Shown: piece by piece, positions 56,867-64,000 of the stretch
Layout: each line of letters starts with the position of its first letter
Position numbering within the stretch: position 1 is the stretch's first letter
From: Longitalea arenae
GTDB lineage: Bacteria; Bacteroidota; Bacteroidia; Chitinophagales; Chitinophagaceae
Assembly (NCBI RefSeq): GCF_016924755.1
Contig: NZ_JAFFJX010000001.1
Coordinates: forward strand, 1,116,001 to 1,180,000
Reading direction: 5' to 3'
DNA: 64,000 nt
Notes under the pieces: model-generated
The model's database searches: none
The model's input: the letters and a program-made list of their open reading frames with translations, nothing else
Told to the model about the DNA's origin: nothing
Position numbers and translations under genes: made by a program

Positions 56867-57002
56867 TTATGCACCGTTATGCACATTTATCCACATGCTT
56901 ATGCACATGAAATTGGCTTTTTGGAAGGATGAAAATGGCCGAATTAATTGCTGCTCATCATTATACAAATAAAATTCCTTGTGGAAAAAATAATTTTTCA
57001 CA
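56867..57002. promoter_or_regulatory. Cluster of DnaA-box-like nonamers
   Basis: Four direct nonamers fit TTATNCAC(A/C): 56867 (TTATGCACC), 56877 (TTATGCACA), 56887 (TTATCCACA, the exact consensus) and 56899 (TTATGCACA). They are spaced 10, 10 and 12 bases. A single-mismatch inverted copy (TGTGGAAAA, 56980-56988) and a direct one (TTTTTCACA, 56994-57002) lie in the AT-rich flank. This is either a DnaA-controlled promoter for the dcw cluster or an origin-like element. Confidence 0.55.
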
Positions 57003-57013
57003 ATCTCGGTAAG

Positions 57014-57040
57014 AAAGTGGGAAAAAGTGTTATTTTGTGT
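57014..57040 (+). promoter_or_regulatory. MraZ operator upstream of mraZ
   Basis: Three 7-base boxes are separated by 3-base spacers: AAAGTGG (57014-57020), AAAGTGT (57024-57030) and TTTGTGT (57034-57040). This matches the AAAGTGK-N3 repeat reported for mycoplasma MraZ and the 10-base spacing of the E. coli TGGGN-N5 repeats. It ends 33 bases before the mraZ ATG, so it implies autoregulation of the dcw operon. Confidence 0.75.
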
Positions 57041-57073
57041 AAGTATTAGATAGGCAGCTGCAACTCATTGTAA

Positions 57074-57538
57074 ATGATACAATTTCTCGGAGAATACGAA
57101 GCAACCCTTGACGCTAAAGGGCGTTTTCTCCTACCGGCGGGCATTAAAAAGCAGCTACCGGAGGATGCAGGTGACCAATTTGTCATAGCTCGTGGTTTTG
57201 AAAAATGTTTGACTCTATATCCTAAAAAAAACTGGGATCCCATATTAGCTGAACTGAGTAAAGTTAGCGAATACAAAGCCGAAAATAGGGAGTTCCTAAG
57301 ATATTTCACAATGGGTGCTACGCTGAGTGAATTGGATTCTGCCGGCCGGATGCTGATACCACCCAATTTAAAAGCCCACGCCGGGCTCGAAAAAGATATA
57401 GTGCTCGTTTCTGTTATTAATAAAATTGAGATCTGGGATAAAGGTAAGTACCAACAGTTCTTTGAGTCTTTTACACCGGAAAAGTACAGCGATCTGGCAG
57501 AGCGGGTAATGGGTGGTCAAAATACTACACAATTGTAA
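57074..57538 (+). CDS. mraZ: Transcriptional regulator MraZ
   Basis: A 154-residue DNA-binding regulator of the division/cell-wall cluster. It has two tandem SpoVT/AbrB-like domains: residues about 1-55 (FLGEYEATLDAKGRFLLPAGIKKQLP) and about 75-125 (ATLSELDSAGRMLIPPNLKAHAGLEKDIVLV). The duplicated D-x-x-GR-x-x-x-P element is the family hallmark. MraZ oligomers bind tandem repeats upstream of their own gene, and such repeats are present at 57014-57040. rsmH follows after 12 bases. It is the first gene of the cluster. Confidence 0.97.
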   Translation: MIQFLGEYEATLDAKGRFLLPAGIKKQLPEDAGDQFVIARGFEKCLTLYPKKNWDPILAELSKVSEYKAENREFLRYFTMGATLSELDSAGRMLIPPNLKAHAGLEKDIVLVSVINKIEIWDKGKYQQFFESFTPEKYSDLAERVMGGQNTTQL

Positions 57539-57550
57539 TATTGTAATGTT

Positions 57551-58477
57551 ATGAGTGAGCCTGTTTACCATGTGCCGGTCTTATTGCAGGAGGTGATCGA
57601 TGGATTGAACATTCGACCCGATGGCGTTTATGTCGATTGTACCTTTGGTGGCGGTGGGCATTCCCTGGAAATCCTGAAACGGCTCAATGCCGAAGGACGG
57701 ATGATTGTTTTTGACCAGGACGCAGATGCCCGGAAGAATGTGCCCGAAAATGATGATCGGATCATTTTTGTTCCGCACAATTTCAGGCACCTGCAGCGCT
57801 TTTGCCGCTTGCACCGAATAACCCAGGTAGATGGCATTCTGGCCGATCTTGGGGTAAGCAGCCACCAGTTCGATACCGCCGACCGCGGATTCAGCACCCG
57901 CTTCGAAGGCGACCTGGATATGCGAATGGACCAGCGGCAGGAACTGACCGCCTATGAAGTGGTGAACACTTACACCGAGCAGCAATTGCACAAATTGTTT
58001 GAACAGTATGGTGAAGTGACCAATTCAAAAACACTGGCAAGAACCATTGTTCAGGTGAGAAAAAATGTTTCGCTCAGGACCATCTCCAATTTTAAACAGG
58101 CCTTGCACTCCGTGGTAAAAGGAAATCCTCACAAGTACTTTGCCCAGGTATTTCAGGCTTTGCGTATTGAGGTGAATGATGAATTAGGCGCTTTGAAAGA
58201 AATGCTGCAACAGGTTCCCCCCCTGTTAAAACCCGCCGGCCGTGTAGCCATTATTACTTTTCATTCTCTGGAAGACCGGATCGTAAAGAATTTCTTTCGC
58301 AAAGGCAATTTCGAAGAAGAAGAAGTAGACATTGACCCGTTTGGGTTGCAAAGCAACCAGCCACCACTCAAAGCAGTAACCAAAAAACCAATCGTTCCAA
58401 CCGAAGCAGAAATGAAACGGAATTCCCGCGCCCGTAGTGCCAGATTGAGAGTAGCGGAGAAGGTAGGGGAAGGTTGA
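57551..58477 (+). CDS. rsmH: 16S rRNA (cytosine1402-N4)-methyltransferase
   Basis: A 308-residue SAM-dependent methyltransferase (formerly MraW) that modifies C1402 in the ribosomal decoding centre. Signature features are HVPVLLQEVIDGL, the SAM-binding motif DCTFGGGGHSLEIL (about 27-40), ILADLGVSSHQFDTADRGFS, the inserted helical domain, and AIITFHSLEDRIVKNFF near the C-terminus. It is the second gene of the dcw cluster, 12 bases after mraZ. A ~300-base gap with low-complexity repeats separates it from the ftsL-like gene, which is wider than usual for this cluster. Confidence 0.97.
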   Translation: MSEPVYHVPVLLQEVIDGLNIRPDGVYVDCTFGGGGHSLEILKRLNAEGRMIVFDQDADARKNVPENDDRIIFVPHNFRHLQRFCRLHRITQVDGILADLGVSSHQFDTADRGFSTRFEGDLDMRMDQRQELTAYEVVNTYTEQQLHKLFEQYGEVTNSKTLARTIVQVRKNVSLRTISNFKQALHSVVKGNPHKYFAQVFQALRIEVNDELGALKEMLQQVPPLLKPAGRVAIITFHSLEDRIVKNFFRKGNFEEEEVDIDPFGLQSNQPPLKAVTKKPIVPTEAEMKRNSRARSARLRVAEKVGEG

Positions 58478-58483
58478 TAGATT

Positions 58484-58660
58484 AACACAATTGATAAAGT
58501 TGACAGAGTTGATAAAGTTCTTAAGTTATTCAGTTATTGAGTTGAAGGTGACAAGTGGAGAACGAAGTTCGGGAGTGCTGAAGATGAGGCATAATGATGT
58601 AATAAGAGAATGTATTTCATTAGCAAATCATCGCATTAGCAAATTAGCAAATCAACCATT
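58484..58660. repeat. Low-complexity repeats between rsmH and the ftsL-like gene
   Basis: TTGATAAAG, TTGACAGAG and related 8-9-base words run at 58490-58550, and GCAAAT/CATTAGC words recur near 58615-58660. A 66-codon frame across them has no coding character. Confidence 0.6.
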
Positions 58661-58740
58661 GAGTTCTTATTCTCATAATAAAGGGTATTAAAAATTGCAA
58701 TGTTCTATTGAATTACGCCTCGTGAATTAAGCTTACGTAG

Positions 58741-58769
58741 CGGTTAGACGGATAACACCTGTCTGACCG
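58741..58769 (+). promoter_or_regulatory. Hairpin just upstream of the ftsL-like start
   Basis: CGGTTAGAC (58741-58749) pairs with GTCTGACCG (58761-58769, one G-U pair) over an 11-base loop. It ends 15 bases before the ATG at 58785. It has no classic T tract, so an mRNA structure affecting translation or processing is likelier than termination. Confidence 0.45.
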
Positions 58770-58784
58770 CTATTTGTTAAAAAA

Positions 58785-59120
58785 ATGAGTGAAGAAAAAG
58801 AAATAGCACGCAGGAGAAGACAACGGAAAACCTTGTTCGGGTACAGGTGGATCGTGAAGAATATTCCTTTCTTCCTGTTCCTGTCGGCACTGGCAGTTGT
58901 GTACATCTACAATGGCCACTTCGCCGATAACACCGTGCGTAACATCAACAAACTGAACCGCGAGCTTAAAGAACTTCAGTACGAATACAAAACACTGAAA
59001 AGTGAAGTGATGTTCCGCAGCAAACAAAGTGAGCTGGCCAAGGCGGTACAGCCACTGGGCTTGAAAGAACTGACTGTTCCGCCCGCCGTGCTGGTTGATA
59101 CGGCTGTGTTGGCAAGGTGA
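58785..59120 (+). CDS. FtsL-like cell division protein
   Basis: A 111-residue bitopic inner-membrane protein. The N-terminus is basic and cytoplasmic (RRRRQRKTLFGYRWIVKN). It is followed by one transmembrane helix (about 28-47, IPFFLFLSALAVVYIYN) and a periplasmic leucine-zipper-like coiled coil (about 52-95, NKLNRELKELQYEYKTLKSEVMFRSK). This is the size, topology and position of the Bacteroidota FtsL-like division protein between rsmH and ftsI. FtsL links FtsQ/FtsB and activates septal synthesis. Sequence identity to proteobacterial FtsL is low, so the name rests on topology and context. Confidence 0.85.
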   Translation: MSEEKEIARRRRQRKTLFGYRWIVKNIPFFLFLSALAVVYIYNGHFADNTVRNINKLNRELKELQYEYKTLKSEVMFRSKQSELAKAVQPLGLKELTVPPAVLVDTAVLAR

Positions 59121-59270
59121 GTTGAAAAGTTGATAATGTTGAAAAAGTTGATAAAGGAAAAAGTAAGGGCGGGTAGCAAGTAGTAAGTAGCCAGTAGGGG
59201 AACCGAGACCGAAAAACAATAAGTTACGAATCAAGAGCCAACTAGCCACCAGCTATTAACCACCAGCTAA
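59118..59270. repeat. Nine-base and seven-base arrays before ftsI
   Basis: GTTGATAAT/GTTGAAAAA words run at 59119-59160. GTAGCAA, GTAGTAA and GTAGCCA heptads run in phase at 59174-59200, followed by CCACCAGCTA-type repeats up to the ftsI start. The arrays interrupt an otherwise compact operon. Confidence 0.7.
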
Positions 59271-59275
59271 TTCAA

Positions 59276-61405
59276 ATGGAAGTAAAGAAAGACATATTAT
59301 GGCGGGTGTACCTGTGCTTTCTGGGCATAGTGGTGTTCAGTATCGTAATACTGGGCCGGGCGGTGTACATTCAGCAGGTGCAGGGCGCTTACTGGCGGGA
59401 ACAGGCAAAAGAGCAACAGCAAAAATTCGTAGAGATCGATGCACAACGCGGAACCATCTATAGTGAAGACGGCCGCATGCTCAGCACCTCTACACCATAT
59501 TTTGATATTTATATTGATTTTGCAGCAGACGGATTAAGAGAAAAGAATGGGCAACGGTTCGAGAATAACCTTGATTCACTGTCACTTGGACTGGCAACGC
59601 TGTTCCCGGAAAAAAGCAAAGCCTCGTGGCGCCGGGAATTAAAGAATGGTTATCAAAAAAAGAACCGCTACTATTTGTTAAAAAAGAACCTGACATTTCA
59701 GCAATATAAACAGTTGCGTAGTCTGCCACTCGTGCGCGAGGGAAAGAATAAAAGCGGTTTCATTGCGGAGGTAAAAGATAAAAGATTGAACCCCTTTGGC
59801 CTGCTGGCAAACAGAACCATCGGGTTATCACGCGAATACATCGACAGCGGTGGCAACATGCGTAATATGAATGTGGGCCTGGAGAAAACGTATGACGAAC
59901 ATTTGCGTGGTGAAAGTGGAAAACGCCTGATGCGAAAAATTGCCGCTGGTGTATTTGTGCCGGTAGATGGTTCAGAAATAGAACCGCAAAACGGAAAAGA
60001 CATTATCACCACACTGGATGTGAACATTCAGGACATTGCCGAAAATGCATTGCTCAATGTACTCACTGCAAATGAATGTGAATATGGCACTTGTGTTGTG
60101 ATGGAAGTGGCAACCGGAAAAATAAAAGCCATTGCCAACCTGAGCCGCAGAGAGGATGGCAGCTATTGGGAAAACTATAATTACGCTGTGCAGGCATCTG
60201 AACCAGGTTCTACTTTTAAACTGGTTACTATGTTGTCGCTGCTCGAAGATCAATTAATAACTTTGCAGCAGCACATCAACCTCGAAGGTGGAAGCTGGAA
60301 TGTGAACGGAAGAACAGTATACGATACAGAAGATCATGGCACAGACGCAACGATAAAGGAAGCATTTGAACACAGCTCGAATGTTGGTATGGCCAAGTTA
60401 ACCATGACCTACTATGCCAAAAATCCGAACAAGTTCATAGATCACATTAAGAAACTGCGATTCGATCAACCAACCGGCATCGATCTGTTGGGCGAAGCGA
60501 AACCGGTTATAAAAACACCCAAATCAAGATCATGGAGCGCGACTTCACTACCGTGGATGAGTTTTGGGTACGAAGTAATGGTAAGCCCTTTGCAAACATT
60601 GATGTTGTACAATGCGATTGCCAACAATGGTAAGATGATGAAACCTTACCTTGTAAATGCAGTGCAGGAAAATGGCATGAAGATCCAGGAAAATCAACCG
60701 AAGGTAGTGGAAGAAGCAGTGTGCAGCCCCAAAACATTAAAGCTCTTACAACAATGTCTGGAAGGTGTTTGTGTAGAAGGAACCGCCGCCGAATTATTCA
60801 AAGGCGCGCCTTACAGGGCAGCCGGTAAAACCGGAACTGCGCTGATGGCCAACGGCAGCAGGGGCTACCGCGATCATATTTACCAGTCATCCTTTGCCGG
60901 TTATTTTCCGGCCGAACATCCGCAGTACAGCTGTATTGTTGTGATCCGTAACAAACCATTTGCACCGGTTTATTATGGCGCCAAAATAGCAGGTCCGGTG
61001 TTCAAAGAGATCGCTGACAAGTTGTATGCATTGAATGCAGACCAGAGCCGGGGTTTAAAACAGATGGCGCTGAAAAAAGACAGCAGCAATTATTTATACG
61101 CCGGTTCAACGGAAGATATAAAAGATGTGCTGGAGAAACTGAGGATAAAATACCGCGACTCGGCGAAGACCGATGAATGGGGGCACATGTACGCGGTGAA
61201 TTATCAGCCGGTCGTGAATAACAGGAAAGTGGCCAATAATATTATGCCTGATATCAGGGGCATGGGTATAAAAGATGCATTGTTCCTGTTGGAAAATAGA
61301 AAAATGAAAGTGGTGTTCCGCGGCAGGGGAAAAGTGATCAGTCAGAGTATAGAACCGGGCACCTACGTTAACCATCATCAAACAGTGACTTTAGAACTGA
61401 ACTAA
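59276..61405 (+). CDS. ftsI: Septal peptidoglycan transpeptidase (penicillin-binding protein FtsI) with PASTA domain
   Basis: A 709-residue class-B PBP that cross-links septal peptidoglycan. It has a transmembrane anchor at about 11-31, then a PBP dimerisation domain (QRGTIYSEDGRMLSTSTPY). The transpeptidase domain has all three motifs: SxxK at S312 (PGSTFKL), SSN at 367-369 and KTG at K518 (AAGKTGTALM). A C-terminal PASTA domain lies at about 645-709 (MPDIRGMGIKDALFLLENRKMKVVF). PASTA is usual in Bacteroidota and Firmicutes FtsI homologues. murE follows after 15 bases. Confidence 0.95.
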   Translation: MEVKKDILWRVYLCFLGIVVFSIVILGRAVYIQQVQGAYWREQAKEQQQKFVEIDAQRGTIYSEDGRMLSTSTPYFDIYIDFAADGLREKNGQRFENNLDSLSLGLATLFPEKSKASWRRELKNGYQKKNRYYLLKKNLTFQQYKQLRSLPLVREGKNKSGFIAEVKDKRLNPFGLLANRTIGLSREYIDSGGNMRNMNVGLEKTYDEHLRGESGKRLMRKIAAGVFVPVDGSEIEPQNGKDIITTLDVNIQDIAENALLNVLTANECEYGTCVVMEVATGKIKAIANLSRREDGSYWENYNYAVQASEPGSTFKLVTMLSLLEDQLITLQQHINLEGGSWNVNGRTVYDTEDHGTDATIKEAFEHSSNVGMAKLTMTYYAKNPNKFIDHIKKLRFDQPTGIDLLGEAKPVIKTPKSRSWSATSLPWMSFGYEVMVSPLQTLMLYNAIANNGKMMKPYLVNAVQENGMKIQENQPKVVEEAVCSPKTLKLLQQCLEGVCVEGTAAELFKGAPYRAAGKTGTALMANGSRGYRDHIYQSSFAGYFPAEHPQYSCIVVIRNKPFAPVYYGAKIAGPVFKEIADKLYALNADQSRGLKQMALKKDSSNYLYAGSTEDIKDVLEKLRIKYRDSAKTDEWGHMYAVNYQPVVNNRKVANNIMPDIRGMGIKDALFLLENRKMKVVFRGRGKVISQSIEPGTYVNHHQTVTLELN

Positions 61406-61420
61406 AATAAAATATAAGAC

Positions 61421-62884
61421 GTGACGCTGCAGGATATATTATACAAAGTAAGCATTCGCTCGGTACAGGGTAATACCAGTATACCAGTGCGTGACCTGCA
61501 GCTCGATTCAAGGAAGGTAGGTGCAGGGTCTGTATTCATTGCGGTGAAAGGCAGTGCGGCAGATGGCCACCTGTTTATTGACCAGGTACTGGAGCAGGGT
61601 GCTACCGCCGTAATTTGTGAAACAATGCCGGCTACCTTTAAGGAAGGAGTGACCTATGTGCAGGTAGAGAACAGTGCAGCGGCAGCCGGGTATATGGCGC
61701 ATAACTTCTACGGTCAGCCATCAGAGAAAGTAAAGCTGGTTGGGGTAACCGGTACCAACGGTAAGACCACCATCGCTACCATCTTATTCAAGCTCTTTAC
61801 ATCATTGGGTTATAAATGCGGGTTACTGAGCACTGTGCAGAACCATATTGGCAATGAAATAGTGCCGGCCACCCATACCACGCCAGATGCCATCAGCCTG
61901 AACGCGCTGCTGCAGCAAATGGTGAACAGCGGCTGCACCCATGTGTTTATGGAGACCAGCTCACACGCCATTCACCAGCACCGCATAACAGGTTTGAAAT
62001 ATGCAGGCGGCCTGTTCAGCAATATCACCCACGATCACCTGGATTATCACAAAACATTTGATGAGTATATCCGGGTGAAGAAATCGTTCTTTGATACGCT
62101 GCCTTCGGAAGCATTTGCCATTTCAAATGCCGATGACAAACGCGGTCAGGTGATGCTGCAAAACACCCAGGCACACAAATACCTGTACAGCCTGCGTACG
62201 ATGGCCGAGTTCAAAGGTAAGATCCTGGAGAACAGACTTACCGGACTGGTGATGACCATCAACGATCAGGAAGTGCATTTCCGCCTGATCGGTGAGTTCA
62301 ATGCCTACAACCTGCTGGCAGTCTATGGTGCAGCAGTTTGTTTGGGCGAAGACAAACAGGAAGTATTGCGCTGTTTGAGTGAGCTTACCGGTGCAGAAGG
62401 CCGCTTTGATTATATGATCTCGCAAAAGCAACAGATCATTGGTATAGTTGATTATGCGCACACGCCCGATGCCTTGCTGAATGTGCTGGCAACCATTAAA
62501 AAATTGCGCGAAGGCCATGAGCAGATCATTACCGTGGTAGGATGTGGTGGAGACCGCGATAAAGCAAAACGTCCGGTCATGGGCGAGGTAGCTTGTGAGC
62601 ACAGCGATAAAGTGGTATTCACATCCGATAATCCGCGCAGTGAAGATCCATTGCAGATCCTGGCGGAAATGGAAACCGGATTGAATACAGCGGCCAGAAG
62701 AAAATTTGTATCAGTACCCGATCGTAAAGAAGCCATCAAGCTGGCTATAAGTATGGCCAGGCCCGGTGATATTGTGCTGATAGCAGGAAAAGGACATGAA
62801 AAATACCAGGAGATAAAAGGAGTTAAACATCCTTTTGACGATAAGCAGGTGATGCGTGAAATGTTTGAGCTGTATGAAAAATGA
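61421..62884 (+). CDS. murE: UDP-N-acetylmuramoyl-L-alanyl-D-glutamate--2,6-diaminopimelate ligase
   Basis: A 487-residue cytoplasmic Mur ligase that adds the third stem residue to the peptidoglycan precursor. It starts at GTG (61421). The N-terminal domain holds the UDP-binding region (DLQLDSRKVGAGSVFIAVKG). The ATP-binding motif is GVTGTNGKTT (K115), the central domain contains HTPDAL, and the specificity motif DNPR (403-406) indicates meso-diaminopimelate. The wall therefore probably contains meso-DAP. It sits between ftsI and mraY in the operon; mraY begins 32 bases after its stop. Confidence 0.96.
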   Translation: MTLQDILYKVSIRSVQGNTSIPVRDLQLDSRKVGAGSVFIAVKGSAADGHLFIDQVLEQGATAVICETMPATFKEGVTYVQVENSAAAAGYMAHNFYGQPSEKVKLVGVTGTNGKTTIATILFKLFTSLGYKCGLLSTVQNHIGNEIVPATHTTPDAISLNALLQQMVNSGCTHVFMETSSHAIHQHRITGLKYAGGLFSNITHDHLDYHKTFDEYIRVKKSFFDTLPSEAFAISNADDKRGQVMLQNTQAHKYLYSLRTMAEFKGKILENRLTGLVMTINDQEVHFRLIGEFNAYNLLAVYGAAVCLGEDKQEVLRCLSELTGAEGRFDYMISQKQQIIGIVDYAHTPDALLNVLATIKKLREGHEQIITVVGCGGDRDKAKRPVMGEVACEHSDKVVFTSDNPRSEDPLQILAEMETGLNTAARRKFVSVPDRKEAIKLAISMARPGDIVLIAGKGHEKYQEIKGVKHPFDDKQVMREMFELYEK

Positions 62885-62916
62885 GGCAAGAGCTCGTACA
62901 CCTAAAATAAACCAAC

Positions 62917-64000
62917 ATGTTGTACCATTTAATCGATTGGTTAAAAGAATTGGGGGTTAAGGTTCCGGGAAATGCACTGTTTCAGTTCATTACATCCCGG
63001 GTATTGCTGGCAGTGATCCTGTCGCTGGTGATCTCTGCTGTATTTGGCAAAAAGTTCATCAATTACCTGCGTAAAAAACAGGTAGGTGAAACCGTGCGTG
63101 ACCTGGGATTGGCCGGTGAGCAGCAGAAAAAAGGAACACCCACCATGGGGGGATTCATTATCATCCTTGCCATCCTGGTGCCCACCCTTTTGCTCGCCGA
63201 TCTGAGTAAAGCATATATCCGGCTCATGCTGTTTGCCACCGTATGGCTGGGGTTGATAGGTTTCATTGATGATTACCTGAAACTGCGGGCCAAAAAACTG
63301 GCGCAGCAACAAGGCATACCGTATAAAAAAGGAGATAAGGACGGCCTGGCCGGATGGTTTAAAATATTAGGGCAGGTAGTATTGGGTTTTGTAGTGGCGG
63401 CAACACTGTTATTTAACAACAATACAAAAGTATGGCGCGAGTATACCGGTGAAAACCTGCCTGAAAAAACAGCTAATTACAGGGAGATCCCCTTAGATAA
63501 TAAAGTGAAGAAGTTTGTGGTGGCCGATGAACCTATTACTACCATTCCCTTTGTGAAATCGCATGAGTTCAACTACTCAAAGTTGTTGCCCGAGGGGCTG
63601 CGTTCATTGACATGGATCCTCTATGTGATCATTGTGATCTTTATTGTGACCGCGGTGTCGAACGGCGCCAATATCACAGACGGAATTGATGGGCTGGCTA
63701 CAGGGACCAGTGCGATCATTGGGGCTTGTTTGGGCATTTTTGCCTATGCCAGCGGTAACCTGCGGTTCGCAGAGTATCTGAATATTATGTATATTCCTAA
63801 TTTGGGTGAGCTGTCGATTTTCATTGGCGCGCTCATTGGGGCCTGTGTTGGGTTTCTTTGGTACAATGCCTATCCGGCGCAGGTGTTTATGGGTGACACA
63901 GGAAGTTTAACGCTGGGGGGCATCATAGCAGCACTGGCCATCATTGTGCGGAAGGAATTGCTGATACCCATCTTCTGCGGTGTATTCCTGGTAGAAGTAC
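62917..64000 (+). CDS. mraY: Phospho-N-acetylmuramoyl-pentapeptide-transferase (partial)
   Basis: The first ~361 residues of an inner-membrane enzyme that makes lipid I from UDP-MurNAc-pentapeptide and undecaprenyl phosphate; the window ends before the stop. Several transmembrane helices are visible. Diagnostic motifs are KKGTPTMGGFIII, GFIDDYLKL (catalytic Asp pair), TDGIDGLATG and FMGDTGSLTLGG. As in other Bacteroidota, the loop after the second Asp motif is enlarged (region around NNNTKVWREYTG to KSHEFNYSKLLPEGL). The ATG at 62917 fits the family start. Confidence 0.95.
   Translation, partial: MLYHLIDWLKELGVKVPGNALFQFITSRVLLAVILSLVISAVFGKKFINYLRKKQVGETVRDLGLAGEQQKKGTPTMGGFIIILAILVPTLLLADLSKAYIRLMLFATVWLGLIGFIDDYLKLRAKKLAQQQGIPYKKGDKDGLAGWFKILGQVVLGFVVAATLLFNNNTKVWREYTGENLPEKTANYREIPLDNKVKKFVVADEPITTIPFVKSHEFNYSKLLPEGLRSLTWILYVIIVIFIVTAVSNGANITDGIDGLATGTSAIIGACLGIFAYASGNLRFAEYLNIMYIPNLGELSIFIGALIGACVGFLWYNAYPAQVFMGDTGSLTLGGIIAALAIIVRKELLIPIFCGVFLVEV

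Noticed and set aside
58491-58691. 66-codon frame between rsmH and the ftsL-like gene
   Set aside because: It runs across short repeats (TTGATAAAG, GCAAAT words), so the frame is a by-product of the repeats.

Overview
The window looks like a chromosomal segment of a Bacteroidota soil or plant-litter bacterium, most likely of the family Chitinophagaceae (Niastella/Chitinophaga-like; genus is inference). The evidence is two SusC/SusD outer-membrane pairs, a hybrid two-component regulator, large type IX secretion (T9SS) type-B proteins with a PorP/SprF partner, a DUF4136 lipoprotein and a dcw cluster of Bacteroidota type (mraZ, rsmH, short ftsL-like gene, PASTA-containing ftsI, murE, mraY). No tRNA, rRNA, CRISPR array or insertion sequence was recognised.

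Layout. 1-2031: an AraC-type regulator and a DinB-like protein. 2149-6391: a sugar-acid/inositol module, with a LacI-type repressor, an SGLT-like Na+ symporter and a 60-residue membrane protein on the minus strand, divergent from myo-inositol oxygenase. 6625-15356: first polysaccharide utilisation locus (SusC, SusD, GH92, GH28). 15658-17874: a secreted protein of unknown function, a CvpA-CAP fusion and a 55-residue membrane protein. 18066-20353: proB-proA. 20571-33974: second polysaccharide locus (hybrid sensor/AraC regulator, PA14-containing GH31 alpha-xylosidase-like enzyme, SusC, SusD, PKD lipoprotein). 34585-39267: two aldo/keto reductases around a divergent GH2-like protein. 39382-48087: two ~1220-residue paralogous T9SS cargo proteins flanking one PorP/SprF protein. 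48353-55660: recG, a DUF4136 lipoprotein with an outer-membrane barrel protein, YqgE/AlgH, a sensor kinase and queA. 55661-57073: a 1.4-kb non-coding stretch. 57074-64000: the start of the dcw cluster, truncated inside mraY by the window end.

How it fits together. The LacI-type regulator probably controls the symporter, the inositol oxygenase and perhaps the adjacent SusC. The same 10-base word lies directly before the start codons of the first two, and a degenerate copy lies before the third. The second locus carries its own sensor/regulator. The dcw genes form a cell-wall/division operon with a convincing MraZ operator and, just upstream, a phased cluster of DnaA-box-like nonamers.

The most unusual non-coding feature is a family of intergenic arrays with a strict 7-base (sometimes 9-base) period and several different core words. 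They fill many gaps between genes and resemble the heptanucleotide STRR elements of cyanobacteria. Other points worth following up are a recG frame with no canonical start codon for its conserved N-terminus, and paired TTG starts in the twin T9SS proteins.
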